NCBI RefSeq assembly: GCF_035989285.1
Contig: NZ_CP108513.1
Coordinates: forward strand, 5,890,001-5,954,000
DNA length: 64,000 nt
Origin: Streptomyces sp. NBC_01235
GTDB taxonomy: Bacteria; Actinomycetota; Actinomycetes; Streptomycetales; Streptomycetaceae
Direction of reading: 5' to 3'
The position numbers were made by a program, and so were the translations under genes. Shown one piece after another: positions 16,951 to 25,268 of this stretch. A model generated the notes under the pieces. The model worked only from the letters and a program-made list of their open reading frames with translations. It searched no databases and had not been told where the DNA came from. Within the stretch, counting starts at the first letter, position 1, and each line of letters opens with the position of its first letter.

Positions 16951-17433
16951 ATGTACGGATACGGCCAGCCCATGGACGGCGGTGCTGCACAGCAGCAGTA
17001 CGCCCCGCCGCAGCAGCAGATGCCCGGCGGCCACGGCGGGTACGGCCAGCAGCCGCCGCTCTATCCGGAGCCGTCCCCGCCCTCCCTCGCGGACGCGGTG
17101 CGGGCCTTCACCACCGGGCAGCTGGCCGCCGAGGACTTCCAGCAGGTCTTCGCGACCTCCAAGGTCTACTGCCCGCGCGGCGACAACCCCGGTTTCCTCG
17201 CCCTGCACAACACCCAGCAGCCGGTGATCCCGATGTTCACTTCCCTCAAGGAGCTGCGCCGGTACGCGGGCAAGGAGTCCAAGTACTTCGTGATCACCGG
17301 CGCCGAGGTGATCGACCTGCTGCCCACCGGCTACGGCTTCGTCCTCGACATGGAGGGCGAGCACCGGATGGTGTTCGACGCGAAGGCGGTCGAGCAGATG
17401 GTCGACTTCGCGATGCGGCGGATGTACGGCTGA
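16951..17433 (+). CDS. SseB-family protein
   Basis: 160 residues: a Gln/Pro/Gly/Tyr-rich disordered N terminus (about 1-45) followed by an SseB-like domain (YCPRGDNPGFLAL, then VIPMFTSLKELRRYAG and LLPTGYGFVLDM). SseB-type domains are known from enhanced serine sensitivity and from type III secretion accessory proteins; in Streptomyces they are cytoplasmic and uncharacterised. The start ATG 16951 precedes MYGYGQP. Monocistronic. Confidence 0.8.
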   Translation: MYGYGQPMDGGAAQQQYAPPQQQMPGGHGGYGQQPPLYPEPSPPSLADAVRAFTTGQLAAEDFQQVFATSKVYCPRGDNPGFLALHNTQQPVIPMFTSLKELRRYAGKESKYFVITGAEVIDLLPTGYGFVLDMEGEHRMVFDAKAVEQMVDFAMRRMYG

Positions 17434-17651
17434 GAGACCTCCCCCTCGAGACCCGGATTCCGGTGGGCGGCCCAGCGGCCCCCGGGAATCCGGCGGCGGA
17501 AATCCGTACCCCGGTTGTCACAGGCATGCCATAGGGTTGCCCCAGGCAGCCGCGCCCCGCACGCCACCGCTCTCACGCGGTCACGTCCGGGTGCCGCGCG
17601 GCGCTCTCATCACCCGGCGACCACCGGGTTTTCCTGTGGGGGTTCATCACT

Positions 17652-19601
17652 GTGCGCATGCGCAGCACCTCGGCCGCGACAGCACTCGCGGTCCTCTTCA
17701 GCTCCGCGGCCCTGAGTATCGCCGCGGCCGGTACCGCCTCGGCCGCCACGGCCGTTCTCACCTCGCCCGTCGGCCTCGTCGCGGACGGCGCCCTCCAGCG
17801 CGTCTTCGTGGGCGACCAGGCCAACGGCCGGATCCTGGCCACCGACTACAACGGCACCCTCGTCGACCTGAACGTCGGCTTCGGCGAGGTCAGCGACCTC
17901 GCGCTCTCGGCCGACGGCACCACCCTCTACGCGGCGCTGCCCGAGACGCACGCGATCGTGGCGCTCGACGCGGCCACCCTGGACGTCAGGTCCACCTACG
18001 CCCTCGGCGAGGGCGTCCTCCCGCACGACGTCGCCTTCACGGGCGGACGGCTGTGGTTCTCGTACCGCAGCATCGGCGAGGACAACTCCTGGCACGGCAA
18101 CCTGGGTTCCATCGACCCCGCCGCCACCGACCCGGCCACCACCGTGACGCTGGGCCGGCTTCCGGAGTCGGTCGCCCCGTACTACAACTCGGGGCTCCTC
18201 GACGCCGACCCGTCGGCCCCCGGCGTGCTGACCTACACCGACAGCGGGACCAGCCCCGGCGCGACCAATGTGCTCGACGTCTCCGGTGACACCCCGCAGG
18301 TGGTCGCCAAGAGCGACGCCGGGCGCTACTTCTCGGACGTCGATGTCGTCCCCGGCACCTCCGAGGTGCTGTGGAACGGCACCACTCGGCTGCCGTACGC
18401 GAACGGGGAGATCGCGCAGGGCACCAACCTCACGGAGACTGGCTGGTTCGGCGACGTCTCGCCGGGCGGCCTGGTCGCGCAGGTCTACGGCAGTCACGTG
18501 AACGTCTACAAGCCGGGCGCCGTCACCCCGGTCCGCCGCATCGACGCGGGCGACTCCACCATGGGCGAGGTGGCCTGGGCCCCCGACTCCTCACGGCTGT
18601 TCGCCCTGACCGGCAACACGAACAACACCTACACCCTGAAGGCGTTCACCGGCCCGGCGCTCAGCGTGCCGACCCTCACGGCCGACGCCCCCGCCTCCGC
18701 GACCCGCGCCAAGCCGCTCACGGTCACCGGAAAGATCTCGGCGAACGTCCCGCTCCCGGCCGGCGCGAAGCTCGCGGTCACGCGCACCGACCTGGAGAGC
18801 CCGTCCGGCAAGGCGCTGGCGGCCGTCACGGTCAAGGCGGACGGCACGTACTCCTTCACGGACACCCCGCCGGCCGGCGGCACGGTCACGTACACGGTCG
18901 GCTACGCCGGCGACGCCGAGCACACCGCGGTCTCGGCCTTCGACAAGGTGGCCGTCTCCCGCGCGGCCGTGGCCCTGACCCTGAACAACGACGGCAAGGT
19001 GTACAACAACGGCACCGACGTCAATTTCACGGCGCACCTCGGGACGACCTACAAGAACCGCAAGGTCGAGATCTGGTCGGACCCCTACGGGGGCGACGCG
19101 CCCAAGCGACTGATCAAGACCGGAACGGTGAACTCCAGCGGCAACCTCGTCGCCACCGTCGACATGACCCGAGACACGACGGTCACCGCGGTCTTCGCGG
19201 GCGACGCCCGCTACGCCCCGAAGAGCGTGAAGGCCACGGCCTACGCCCGGGTCAAGATCTCCACCGCCGTCTCCAAGCAGTACAAGACGGCGAAGATCGG
19301 CTCGACGTCGTACTCCTGGTTCCACAAGAACACCGCCCCGGTGATCACCACGACCATGTCCTACTACCCGGGCCGCAAGCAGCGCCTCGAGCTGCAGGTC
19401 TACTATCAGGGCGCGTGGTACACGACGGGCTCGGAGTACTTCGCCCTCAACGCCAACGGGAAGTCGGCCGTGAACCTCGGCGCCCCCGGTGAGTCCGGCA
19501 TCAAGGCCCGTGTCCGCTCGTCGTACGTGGACGGCACATCCGGCGACAGCGCGAACACGACGACGATCGGCGCCTGGAAGTACCTGTACTTCAGTAACTG
19601 A
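17652..19601 (+). CDS. Secreted beta-propeller and Ig-like domain protein
   Basis: 649 residues with a Sec signal peptide (MRMRSTSAATALAVLFSSAAL, cleaved after TASA at about residue 31). The first half (about 35-330) has YncE/NHL-like beta-propeller repeats (LVADGALQRVFVGDQANG, VSDLALSADGTTLYAALPE). Then come about two Ig-like beta-sandwich repeats (VTGKISANVPLPAGAKLAVTR; VNFTAHLGTTYKNRKVEIW) and a C-terminal beta domain ending YLYFSN. It is probably an extracellular or cell-surface binding protein; the ligand is unknown. GTG 17652 follows GGGGG; ATG 17658 is an alternative. Confidence 0.8.
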   Translation: MRMRSTSAATALAVLFSSAALSIAAAGTASAATAVLTSPVGLVADGALQRVFVGDQANGRILATDYNGTLVDLNVGFGEVSDLALSADGTTLYAALPETHAIVALDAATLDVRSTYALGEGVLPHDVAFTGGRLWFSYRSIGEDNSWHGNLGSIDPAATDPATTVTLGRLPESVAPYYNSGLLDADPSAPGVLTYTDSGTSPGATNVLDVSGDTPQVVAKSDAGRYFSDVDVVPGTSEVLWNGTTRLPYANGEIAQGTNLTETGWFGDVSPGGLVAQVYGSHVNVYKPGAVTPVRRIDAGDSTMGEVAWAPDSSRLFALTGNTNNTYTLKAFTGPALSVPTLTADAPASATRAKPLTVTGKISANVPLPAGAKLAVTRTDLESPSGKALAAVTVKADGTYSFTDTPPAGGTVTYTVGYAGDAEHTAVSAFDKVAVSRAAVALTLNNDGKVYNNGTDVNFTAHLGTTYKNRKVEIWSDPYGGDAPKRLIKTGTVNSSGNLVATVDMTRDTTVTAVFAGDARYAPKSVKATAYARVKISTAVSKQYKTAKIGSTSYSWFHKNTAPVITTTMSYYPGRKQRLELQVYYQGAWYTTGSEYFALNANGKSAVNLGAPGESGIKARVRSSYVDGTSGDSANTTTIGAWKYLYFSN

Positions 19602-19645
19602 TCCCTGCTGAATCCCCGCCGATCTCTGTTCAACGGGGCGATGTG

Positions 19646-19675
19646 GCCCGGAGGGAATGTCCTCCGGGCTTTCGT
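19646..19675 (+). terminator. Hairpin terminator with T-rich tail
   Basis: A 9-bp stem GCCCGGAGG/CCTCCGGGC (19646-19654, 19661-19669) is followed by TTTCGTCGTT, 45 bases after the secreted protein's stop. Confidence 0.75.
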
Positions 19676-19742
19676 CGTTCTGGGTGGCAGAAAGTTCAAT
19701 GCTCAACTAAACTGAACGTACGTCGCCCAAGGAGGTACGGAC

Positions 19743-20714
19743 ATGCCCGCAGTGACCGTCGAGAACCCGTTGACCCTGCCGCGCGTCGCCGCGTCGGCGG
19801 ACGCGGTGGCACGTCCCGTGCTCACCGTCACGACCGCGCCCAGCGGATTCGAGGGTGAGGGCTTCCCGGTGCGCCGCGCCTTCGCCGGGATCAACTACCG
19901 TCACCTCGACCCGTTCATCATGATGGACCAGATGGGCGAGGTGGAGTACGCGCCGGGCGAGCCGAAGGGCACGCCCTGGCACCCGCACCGCGGCTTCGAG
20001 ACCGTCACGTACATCATCGACGGCATCTTCGACCACCAGGACAGCCAGGGCGGCGGCGGCACCATCACCAACGGCGACACCCAGTGGATGACGGCCGGCT
20101 CGGGCCTCCTCCACATCGAGGCGCCGCCGGAGTCGCTGGTCATGTCCGGCGGTCTCTTCCACGGCCTCCAGCTGTGGGTGAACCTGCCGGCCAAGGACAA
20201 GATGATGACGCCGAGGTACCAGGACATCCGCGGCGGGCACGTGCAGCTGCTGACGACCCCGGACGGCGGTGCACTCCTTCGGGTGATCGCCGGCGAGCTG
20301 GACGGTCACGCCGGTCCCGGGATCACCCACACCCCCATCACGATGATCCACGCGACGCTCGCACCGGGCGCGGAGCTCACCCTGCCGTGGCGCGAGGACT
20401 TCAACGGCCTCGCGTACGTCCTGGCGGGCAAGGGTGCCGTGGGCGCGGAGCGCCGTCCGGTCCACAAGGGTCAGACGGCGGTCTTCGGCGCGGGTTCCTC
20501 GCTGACGGTCCGCGCGGACGAGAAGCAGGACTCCAACACGCCGGACCTGGAGGTCGTGCTGCTGGGCGGGCAGCCGATCCGTGAGCCGATGGCCCACTAC
20601 GGCCCGTTCGTCATGAACACCAAGGACGAACTGATGCAGGCCTTCGAGGACTTCCAGAAGGGCCGGCTCGGGACGATTCCCGCGGTGCACGGGATGACGG
20701 AGGAGGGCATCTGA
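19743..20714 (+). CDS. Pirin-family protein
   Basis: 323 residues, a bicupin of the pirin family. The N-terminal cupin holds the metal-binding HPHRGFETVTYIIDG signature with further ligands at GLLHIEAPPE. The second cupin and a C-terminal region follow (PMAHYGPFVMNTKDEL is a typical pirin ending). Bacterial pirins can show quercetinase activity or modulate metabolic enzymes; the role here is unknown. AAGGAGG lies 8 bases before ATG 19743. Confidence 0.9.
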   Translation: MPAVTVENPLTLPRVAASADAVARPVLTVTTAPSGFEGEGFPVRRAFAGINYRHLDPFIMMDQMGEVEYAPGEPKGTPWHPHRGFETVTYIIDGIFDHQDSQGGGGTITNGDTQWMTAGSGLLHIEAPPESLVMSGGLFHGLQLWVNLPAKDKMMTPRYQDIRGGHVQLLTTPDGGALLRVIAGELDGHAGPGITHTPITMIHATLAPGAELTLPWREDFNGLAYVLAGKGAVGAERRPVHKGQTAVFGAGSSLTVRADEKQDSNTPDLEVVLLGGQPIREPMAHYGPFVMNTKDELMQAFEDFQKGRLGTIPAVHGMTEEGI

Positions 20715-20749
20715 CCCTTCGGCCGGGCGGGAGCCGGTACGGTGTGACG

Positions 20750-20788
20750 AGGCCCGAAGCCGCAACTTTGTCTTGCGGCTTCGGGCCT
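20750..20788. terminator. Perfect bidirectional terminator
   Basis: A 16-bp perfect stem (20750-20765 with 20773-20788) and a 7-base loop lie between the convergent pirin and Bro-N genes. Short A and T runs at the stem base suit both directions. Confidence 0.85.
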
Positions 20789-20809
20789 GTCTGCTTTCAG
20801 CGTGCTCCG

Positions 20810-21772
20810 CTACGGCAGCACGTAGATGGGCGCTCCGTCCGCAGCGCAGCCCGTCTGCCGCATGCAGCCGCGCTTGAGCAGCGTGCGGAGACAGTCGTGG
20901 ACGCGGGCGAGGGAGAGGCCCGTACGAGTGGCGATCTCTTCCATGCGGTAACTGGCCTCGCCCTGAACGAGCGCAGGCGCCAGGTAGGCCGCCACCGCGT
21001 GGATGTCCTCGGTGAAGACGAGGTTCTTCGCCTTCCAGCTGGCCAGGAGTTGCTGTGGTTCCAACGCTGGTTCCGCGTGGCGGCGCCTGAGGGCCTGCGC
21101 GATGTCCTGAAGCGCCTCGGCGATCATGCCTTGGCTGCGGACGATCGCGCTCTGGCTGCGGGCGATCGTCTGTTGGCTGCGGCTGATCTGTTCCAGGAGC
21201 ACGGTCTGCTCTCTCTGGAAGGCTGCCATCACTTCGTCGGCCTGGATGTTCCTCACTTCGAGCCGCACGATCGCGTCGGCGACTTCTCGGGGCATGAGGT
21301 ATGCCGTGCTGCCGGTGGGGGCGGGTTGTGCCGGGGCCGGTTCCAGGGAGTAGGAGCCGTCGCGCTGGATGGTGGCGATGACTTCGGAGACCCAGGACCT
21401 GAAGGGCTGGGACTCCGGCTTCGTGCAGCCGTTGACGAGTTGGACGAGACCCTGCAGGTTCACCATCTTCATCGTCTTGCGTAGGCCGTGACCTGCGATA
21501 TTGCGCGTTGCGTCGCTCAGGGCGACGCTTCGTGCAATATCTCCGAGTGTTGTTGTGTGTTGTTGCGAGACCATGCTCTGCACTGCGTCCCGTGTGTTGG
21601 CGTAGCCGAGGTTCCCTGCCACATCCATCGCCGGGAACCAGTGGGTCCCGTCCGGCATCGTAAGTCGCCGCAGTCGCGCCCCCGTAGTCGCGAACACGAA
21701 GTCGTTGATGTCGATCGCGTCCTTCTGTGCCGCCGACTGATCCGGCGGCTGTGTGTTCTTCTGCTCGTACAT
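20810..21772 (-). CDS. Bro-N domain phage-type protein
   Basis: 320 residues. The N-terminal Bro-N domain (about 25-135: VFATTGARLRRLTMPDGTHWFPAMDVAGNLGYAN) is typical of phage antirepressor-like DNA-binding proteins. A central helical region has a seven-residue periodicity (SRSQQTIARSQSAIVRSQG), likely a coiled coil. The C terminus is a winged-helix-like segment (TRTGLSLARVHDCLRTLLKRGCMR). Third-position GC is lower than in its neighbours and the upstream region is AT-rich, suggesting transfer from a phage or plasmid. No other phage genes are nearby. GGAGG precedes ATG 21772. Confidence 0.8.
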   Translation of the reverse strand: MYEQKNTQPPDQSAAQKDAIDINDFVFATTGARLRRLTMPDGTHWFPAMDVAGNLGYANTRDAVQSMVSQQHTTTLGDIARSVALSDATRNIAGHGLRKTMKMVNLQGLVQLVNGCTKPESQPFRSWVSEVIATIQRDGSYSLEPAPAQPAPTGSTAYLMPREVADAIVRLEVRNIQADEVMAAFQREQTVLLEQISRSQQTIARSQSAIVRSQGMIAEALQDIAQALRRRHAEPALEPQQLLASWKAKNLVFTEDIHAVAAYLAPALVQGEASYRMEEIATRTGLSLARVHDCLRTLLKRGCMRQTGCAADGAPIYVLP

Positions 21773-21820
21773 CGAGCATCACCTCCGCCGCCGAAGCTAG
21801 GCATATGCCGACGCAACGTA

Positions 21821-21846
21821 CCTTCTTAGTAAGGATGTTCATCCTT
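21821..21846. promoter_or_regulatory. Overlapping palindromes upstream of the Bro-N gene
   Basis: CCTT-N6-AAGG (21821-21834) overlaps AAGGAT-GTTC-ATCCTT (21831-21846), giving three alternating half-sites in an AT-rich stretch 50-75 bases upstream of the Bro-N start. This arrangement resembles a phage-type operator, possibly for autoregulation. Confidence 0.45.
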
Positions 21847-21947
21847 ATCGGGGACAGAGGCATCGATTCTGCACGCGTATGACGGAGCGTCACCCAGTTG
21901 GCCGTCCGCGCAGGACAAGCACCCCCGCCCCGTGATCCGCTGGACCC

Positions 21948-23012
21948 GTGCACCTGCTCCCCCTCCCCGTTCGCCGGTTTGCGGCCTGGTGTGTTGTGGT
22001 GCTGCTCGTTTCCGGGGTCGGGTACGTGGGGATCCGGCTCTGCTCCGAGTTGCGGGCGGCGGTCACGCCGGTGTTGCTCGCGCTGCTCGGGACCGCGTTG
22101 CTCCGGCCGTTGCACCGGCGGATGGTGGCGGCCGGGGTGCCTCGGGCGGTGTCGGCCGGGCTCACCTGTGTCGCCGTCGTCGGTGTGGTGGGCGGGGCCG
22201 TGTACATCGTCGTCGCCGCGTTGATCGACACCGGGGATCAGATCGTCGCCTCGCTCAAGGAGGCGGGCCAGGATCTCGCCGGGCGCTTCGGGGCCGCCGG
22301 GACCTCGCTCGACGACCTCGCGTCCAACGCGAAGGAGCTGCTGACCAAGTTCGGGGGGACGGCTGCCTCCAATGTCATCAGCGGGGTGAGTGTCGTCGGC
22401 GAGAGCATCGCCATGGCTGTCCTTGCGCTGCTGCTCGTCTTCTTCTTCCTGCGGGACTCGCACCGGGCCGTCGGCGCGCTGCGGTCCGTCGCTCCGGGCG
22501 GTACCGCCGACACCCTGGAGGCCATCGCCCGGCGGGCCTTTCGGGCCGTCGAGGGGTTCATGCGGGGGACCACCTTCATCGCGTTCATCGACGCCGTGTG
22601 CATCACCGTCGGGCTGCTCGTCCTCGACGTGCCCGGTGCCTTCGGGCTCGGTGCGCTCGTCTTCGTCGGCGCCTACGTTCCCTATCTCGGCGCCTTCCTC
22701 TCCGGGGCTGTCGCCGTGCTGGTCGCGCTCGCCGACCGGGGGTTCGTCATCGCGCTGTGGGCGCTCGGGGTCGTGCTCGCCGTGCAGGTGCTGGAGGGGC
22801 ATGTGCTGCAGCCGGTGATCCAGAGCCGGACCGTGCAGATGCATCCGGCGGTGGTGATGGTCGCCATCACCGCCGGGGCGTCCGTCGCCGGTGTGCTGGG
22901 CATGCTGCTCGCCGTGCCGGTGACCGCGGCCGCCTTCGGGGTGGCGTACGAGCTGCGGACGCGTTACGGGGCATCCGGTGGGGCGCCCGGAGAACCCGCC
23001 GACGGCTCGTAG
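21948..23012 (+). CDS. AI-2E (TqsA/PerM-like) family membrane protein
   Basis: A 354-residue integral membrane protein with the topology of the AI-2E transporter family: hydrophobic hairpins at the N terminus, an extracytoplasmic amphipathic segment (about 95-145), then clustered C-terminal helices with the family signature GAFVPYLGAFLSG-like region (VGAYVPYLGAFLSG) and GHVLQPVIQSRTVQMHP. Members export small molecules or ions (some are Na+/H+ antiporters); the substrate here is unknown. GTG 21948 lacks a clear ribosome-binding site. Its last 49 bases overlap the convergent SpoIIE-type gene. Confidence 0.85.
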   Translation: MHLLPLPVRRFAAWCVVVLLVSGVGYVGIRLCSELRAAVTPVLLALLGTALLRPLHRRMVAAGVPRAVSAGLTCVAVVGVVGGAVYIVVAALIDTGDQIVASLKEAGQDLAGRFGAAGTSLDDLASNAKELLTKFGGTAASNVISGVSVVGESIAMAVLALLLVFFFLRDSHRAVGALRSVAPGGTADTLEAIARRAFRAVEGFMRGTTFIAFIDAVCITVGLLVLDVPGAFGLGALVFVGAYVPYLGAFLSGAVAVLVALADRGFVIALWALGVVLAVQVLEGHVLQPVIQSRTVQMHPAVVMVAITAGASVAGVLGMLLAVPVTAAAFGVAYELRTRYGASGGAPGEPADGS

Positions 23013-25102
23013 AGCTCGAACCAGATGCTCTTGCCCTCGCCCCTCGGCGCCACCCCCCACGTGTCCGCGAGCATTTCGATGAGGATCAGGCCGCGGCCGG
23101 AGGAGGCGAGTTCGCCGGGGCGGCGCTTGTGGGGGAGGTCGTCGCTGGTGTCGGTGACCTCGATGCGGAGCCGGCGCTCGCCCTGCGCGCCGGTGACCTC
23201 GGCGACGAGCAGCGCGTCGGCGTCGGTGTGGACGAGGACGTTGGTCAGGGTCTCGGAGACGAGCAGGACCGCCGAGTCGACCTGGTCCGCGCACGTCCAG
23301 TCGTGCAGCAGTTCGCGCAGTTGCTGCCGGGCCACGGCGATTCGCTCGGGCTCGGCCTGCGCGACCGTCAGCATCGAGCGGCGCACGGGCTGCCGGACCG
23401 GGGCGGGCGCGCCCTGTCGGCACAGGAGCAGGAGGGCTATGTCGTCCTCGCGGCGGTCCGCCAGGGGACCCGTGGTGTGGTGGGAGGAGGGGCCGTGCAC
23501 CGCCTGGACCAGGGCGTCGGCCAGTTGCTCCAGGTCGCCCTCGTGCGCCTCCAGGATCTTGCGGACGCGCCGCCAGCCGGTGTCGAGGTCGTGACCGCCG
23601 GTCTCCAGCAGCCCGTCGGTGCACAGCATCAGCGCCTCGCCGGGTTCGAGGGCGAGCCGGGTGGTGGGGTAGTCGGCGTCCGGGTCGATGCCGAGCGGGA
23701 GTCCGCCGGCCGCGGCGCGGAGCAGGACCGTGCCGTCGGCCATCCGGATCGCCGGGTCCAGATGCCCGGCCCGCGCCGCCTCCAGAACCCCGGTCACCGG
23801 GTCGACCTCGATGTACAGGCAGGTCGCGAAGCGCAGGTCGGCGGTGTCGCCGTCCGCGACGCCCTCGGCGTGGTTGATGCCGTGGAAGAAGCCGGAGGCA
23901 CGGGAGAGGACGGCGTCGGGGCGGTGGCCCTCGGACGCGTACGCCCGTAGCGCTATGCGCAGCTGGCCCATCAGACCCGCGGCGCGGACGTCATGCCCCT
24001 GGACGTCCCCTATGACGAGGGCGAAGCGGCTGTTGGGCAGCGGGATCATGTCGTACCAGTCACCGCCGACCTGGAGGCCGCCGCCGGTCGGTATGTAGCG
24101 GGCGGCGAGGGTCATGCCCGGTATCTCGGGGCCGAGGGTCGGGAGCATGGAGCGTTGCAGGCCGTCGGTCAGCTCGCGTTGGGTCTCCGCCGCGCCCGCG
24201 CGGGTCAGCGCCTGGGCGAGCATCCTCGCGACCGTCGTGAGCACGGACCGCTCGTCCGGGGTGAACGCCACCGGATAGGCGAAGCCGGCCATCCAGGCAC
24301 CCATCGTGCGGCCGGCCACCGTCAGCGGCAGGAAGGCCCACGACTGGCGGCCGAACTGCGCGGCGAGCGGCCAGGTGAGCGGATAGCGCTCCTTGTACCG
24401 CTCGGGGGAGGACAGGTACACGGCCCGGCCGGTACGCACGACCTCGGCGGCCGGATAGTCCGTATGGATGGACATCTGGGTGAAGGGGTCCTCGTCGCCG
24501 GGCTGCTGTCCGTGGTGCCCGATGATCGTCAGCCGGTCGCCCTCCACGCCGAAGACGGCCAGCCCGTCCGGTGAGAAGCCCGGCATCGACAGACCCGCCG
24601 CGACCCGCAGGACCTCCTCCGTGGACCGTGCCTCCGCCAGTGCCCGGCCCGCGTCCAGCAGGAACGCCTCCCGGGAGCGCCGCCAGTCGCCGGTGACGGC
24701 GGTCCGGCCGGCGGGGGTGCCCGGCGTGGGCTCGGTGACCTCCTGGAGGGTGCCGATCAGCTCGTACGCCTTCTTCGCCGGGTCGAAGGACGGCTTGGAG
24801 CGGCTGCGGACGACCCGGACGACCCGCCCTCGTTCGTCCATGATCCGGATCCGCACCTCGGCGAGGGTGCCCTCGGCCACGGCGAGCTGGATCACTCCGG
24901 TGATCTCGTTCCAGTCGACGGGGTGGAGGCGGGCGCGGGTCTGGGCCTCCGTGAGGACCGTCTGCTCGCGGGGCAGCCCGAGCAGCCGGGCCGCCTCGGC
25001 GTCTACCGTGACCAGCCCGGTGGCGGTGTCCCAGTGCCACAGGCCGGTCGCGAGGGAGGCGAGGACCTCCCCCACGGCGGGCAGAGGCTCGCCAGTGCGC
25101 AT
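22964..25102 (-). CDS. PAS-GAF-PP2C (SpoIIE-type) phosphatase with anti-sigma-like ATPase domain
   Basis: 712 residues. An N-terminal PAS domain (about 1-125) and a GAF domain (about 150-310) precede a SpoIIE/RsbU-type PP2C phosphatase (about 330-560; Mn-binding acidic motifs GGDWYD, VIGDVQGHD and the late DDIALLLL). A C-terminal GHKL ATPase of the RsbW type follows (about 580-700, ETLTNVLVHTDADAL and GRGLILIEMLADTWG). Such Streptomyces fusions set partner-switching sigma-factor control by both phosphorylating and dephosphorylating anti-anti-sigma proteins. No signal peptide. Its stop lies inside the convergent AI-2E gene. Confidence 0.92.
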   Translation of the reverse strand: MRTGEPLPAVGEVLASLATGLWHWDTATGLVTVDAEAARLLGLPREQTVLTEAQTRARLHPVDWNEITGVIQLAVAEGTLAEVRIRIMDERGRVVRVVRSRSKPSFDPAKKAYELIGTLQEVTEPTPGTPAGRTAVTGDWRRSREAFLLDAGRALAEARSTEEVLRVAAGLSMPGFSPDGLAVFGVEGDRLTIIGHHGQQPGDEDPFTQMSIHTDYPAAEVVRTGRAVYLSSPERYKERYPLTWPLAAQFGRQSWAFLPLTVAGRTMGAWMAGFAYPVAFTPDERSVLTTVARMLAQALTRAGAAETQRELTDGLQRSMLPTLGPEIPGMTLAARYIPTGGGLQVGGDWYDMIPLPNSRFALVIGDVQGHDVRAAGLMGQLRIALRAYASEGHRPDAVLSRASGFFHGINHAEGVADGDTADLRFATCLYIEVDPVTGVLEAARAGHLDPAIRMADGTVLLRAAAGGLPLGIDPDADYPTTRLALEPGEALMLCTDGLLETGGHDLDTGWRRVRKILEAHEGDLEQLADALVQAVHGPSSHHTTGPLADRREDDIALLLLCRQGAPAPVRQPVRRSMLTVAQAEPERIAVARQQLRELLHDWTCADQVDSAVLLVSETLTNVLVHTDADALLVAEVTGAQGERRLRIEVTDTSDDLPHKRRPGELASSGRGLILIEMLADTWGVAPRGEGKSIWFELYEPSAGSPGAPPDAP

Positions 25103-25136
25103 TGACCCACTTTAAGAAGATGGGATCGAGAAGTGC

Positions 25137-25176
25137 CACTGATCACCGGACCGGTATTGAGGGGAGGTGATCAGTG
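25137..25176. promoter_or_regulatory. 11-bp inverted repeat between the SpoIIE-type gene and aspS
   Basis: CACTGATCACC (25137-25147) and GGTGATCAGTG (25166-25176) are perfectly complementary with an 18-base spacer. The repeat sits 34 bases upstream of the SpoIIE-type start codon and 22 bases from the first parS site. Either a dimeric operator or an RNA hairpin is possible. Confidence 0.5.
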
Positions 25177-25198
25177 ACCGCCCGGTACCCTGGGGGTT

Positions 25199-25212
25199 GT
25201 TTCACGTGAAAC
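25199..25212. promoter_or_regulatory. parS site (perfect)
   Basis: GTTTCACGTGAAAC matches the known bacterial ParB-binding consensus at 14 of 14 positions. ParB loads here and spreads to organise and segregate the origin region. Streptomyces carry many such sites around oriC, which places this window near the origin. Confidence 0.9.
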
Positions 25213-25219
25213 GTGCCCT

Positions 25220-25233
25220 GATTCACGTGAAAC
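25220..25233. promoter_or_regulatory. parS site (one mismatch)
   Basis: GATTCACGTGAAAC differs from the ParB consensus at one base (position 2). Its centre is exactly 21 bp from the centre of the perfect site, about two helical turns, so both could be bound on the same DNA face. Confidence 0.75.
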
Positions 25234-25268
25234 CCGCCCCCCGATCCGCGAAGACTGGATGAACGACG

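Noticed and set aside
20810..21900. A prophage around the Bro-N gene
   Set aside because: No integrase, portal, capsid, tail or lysis genes and no attachment sites are visible on either side.
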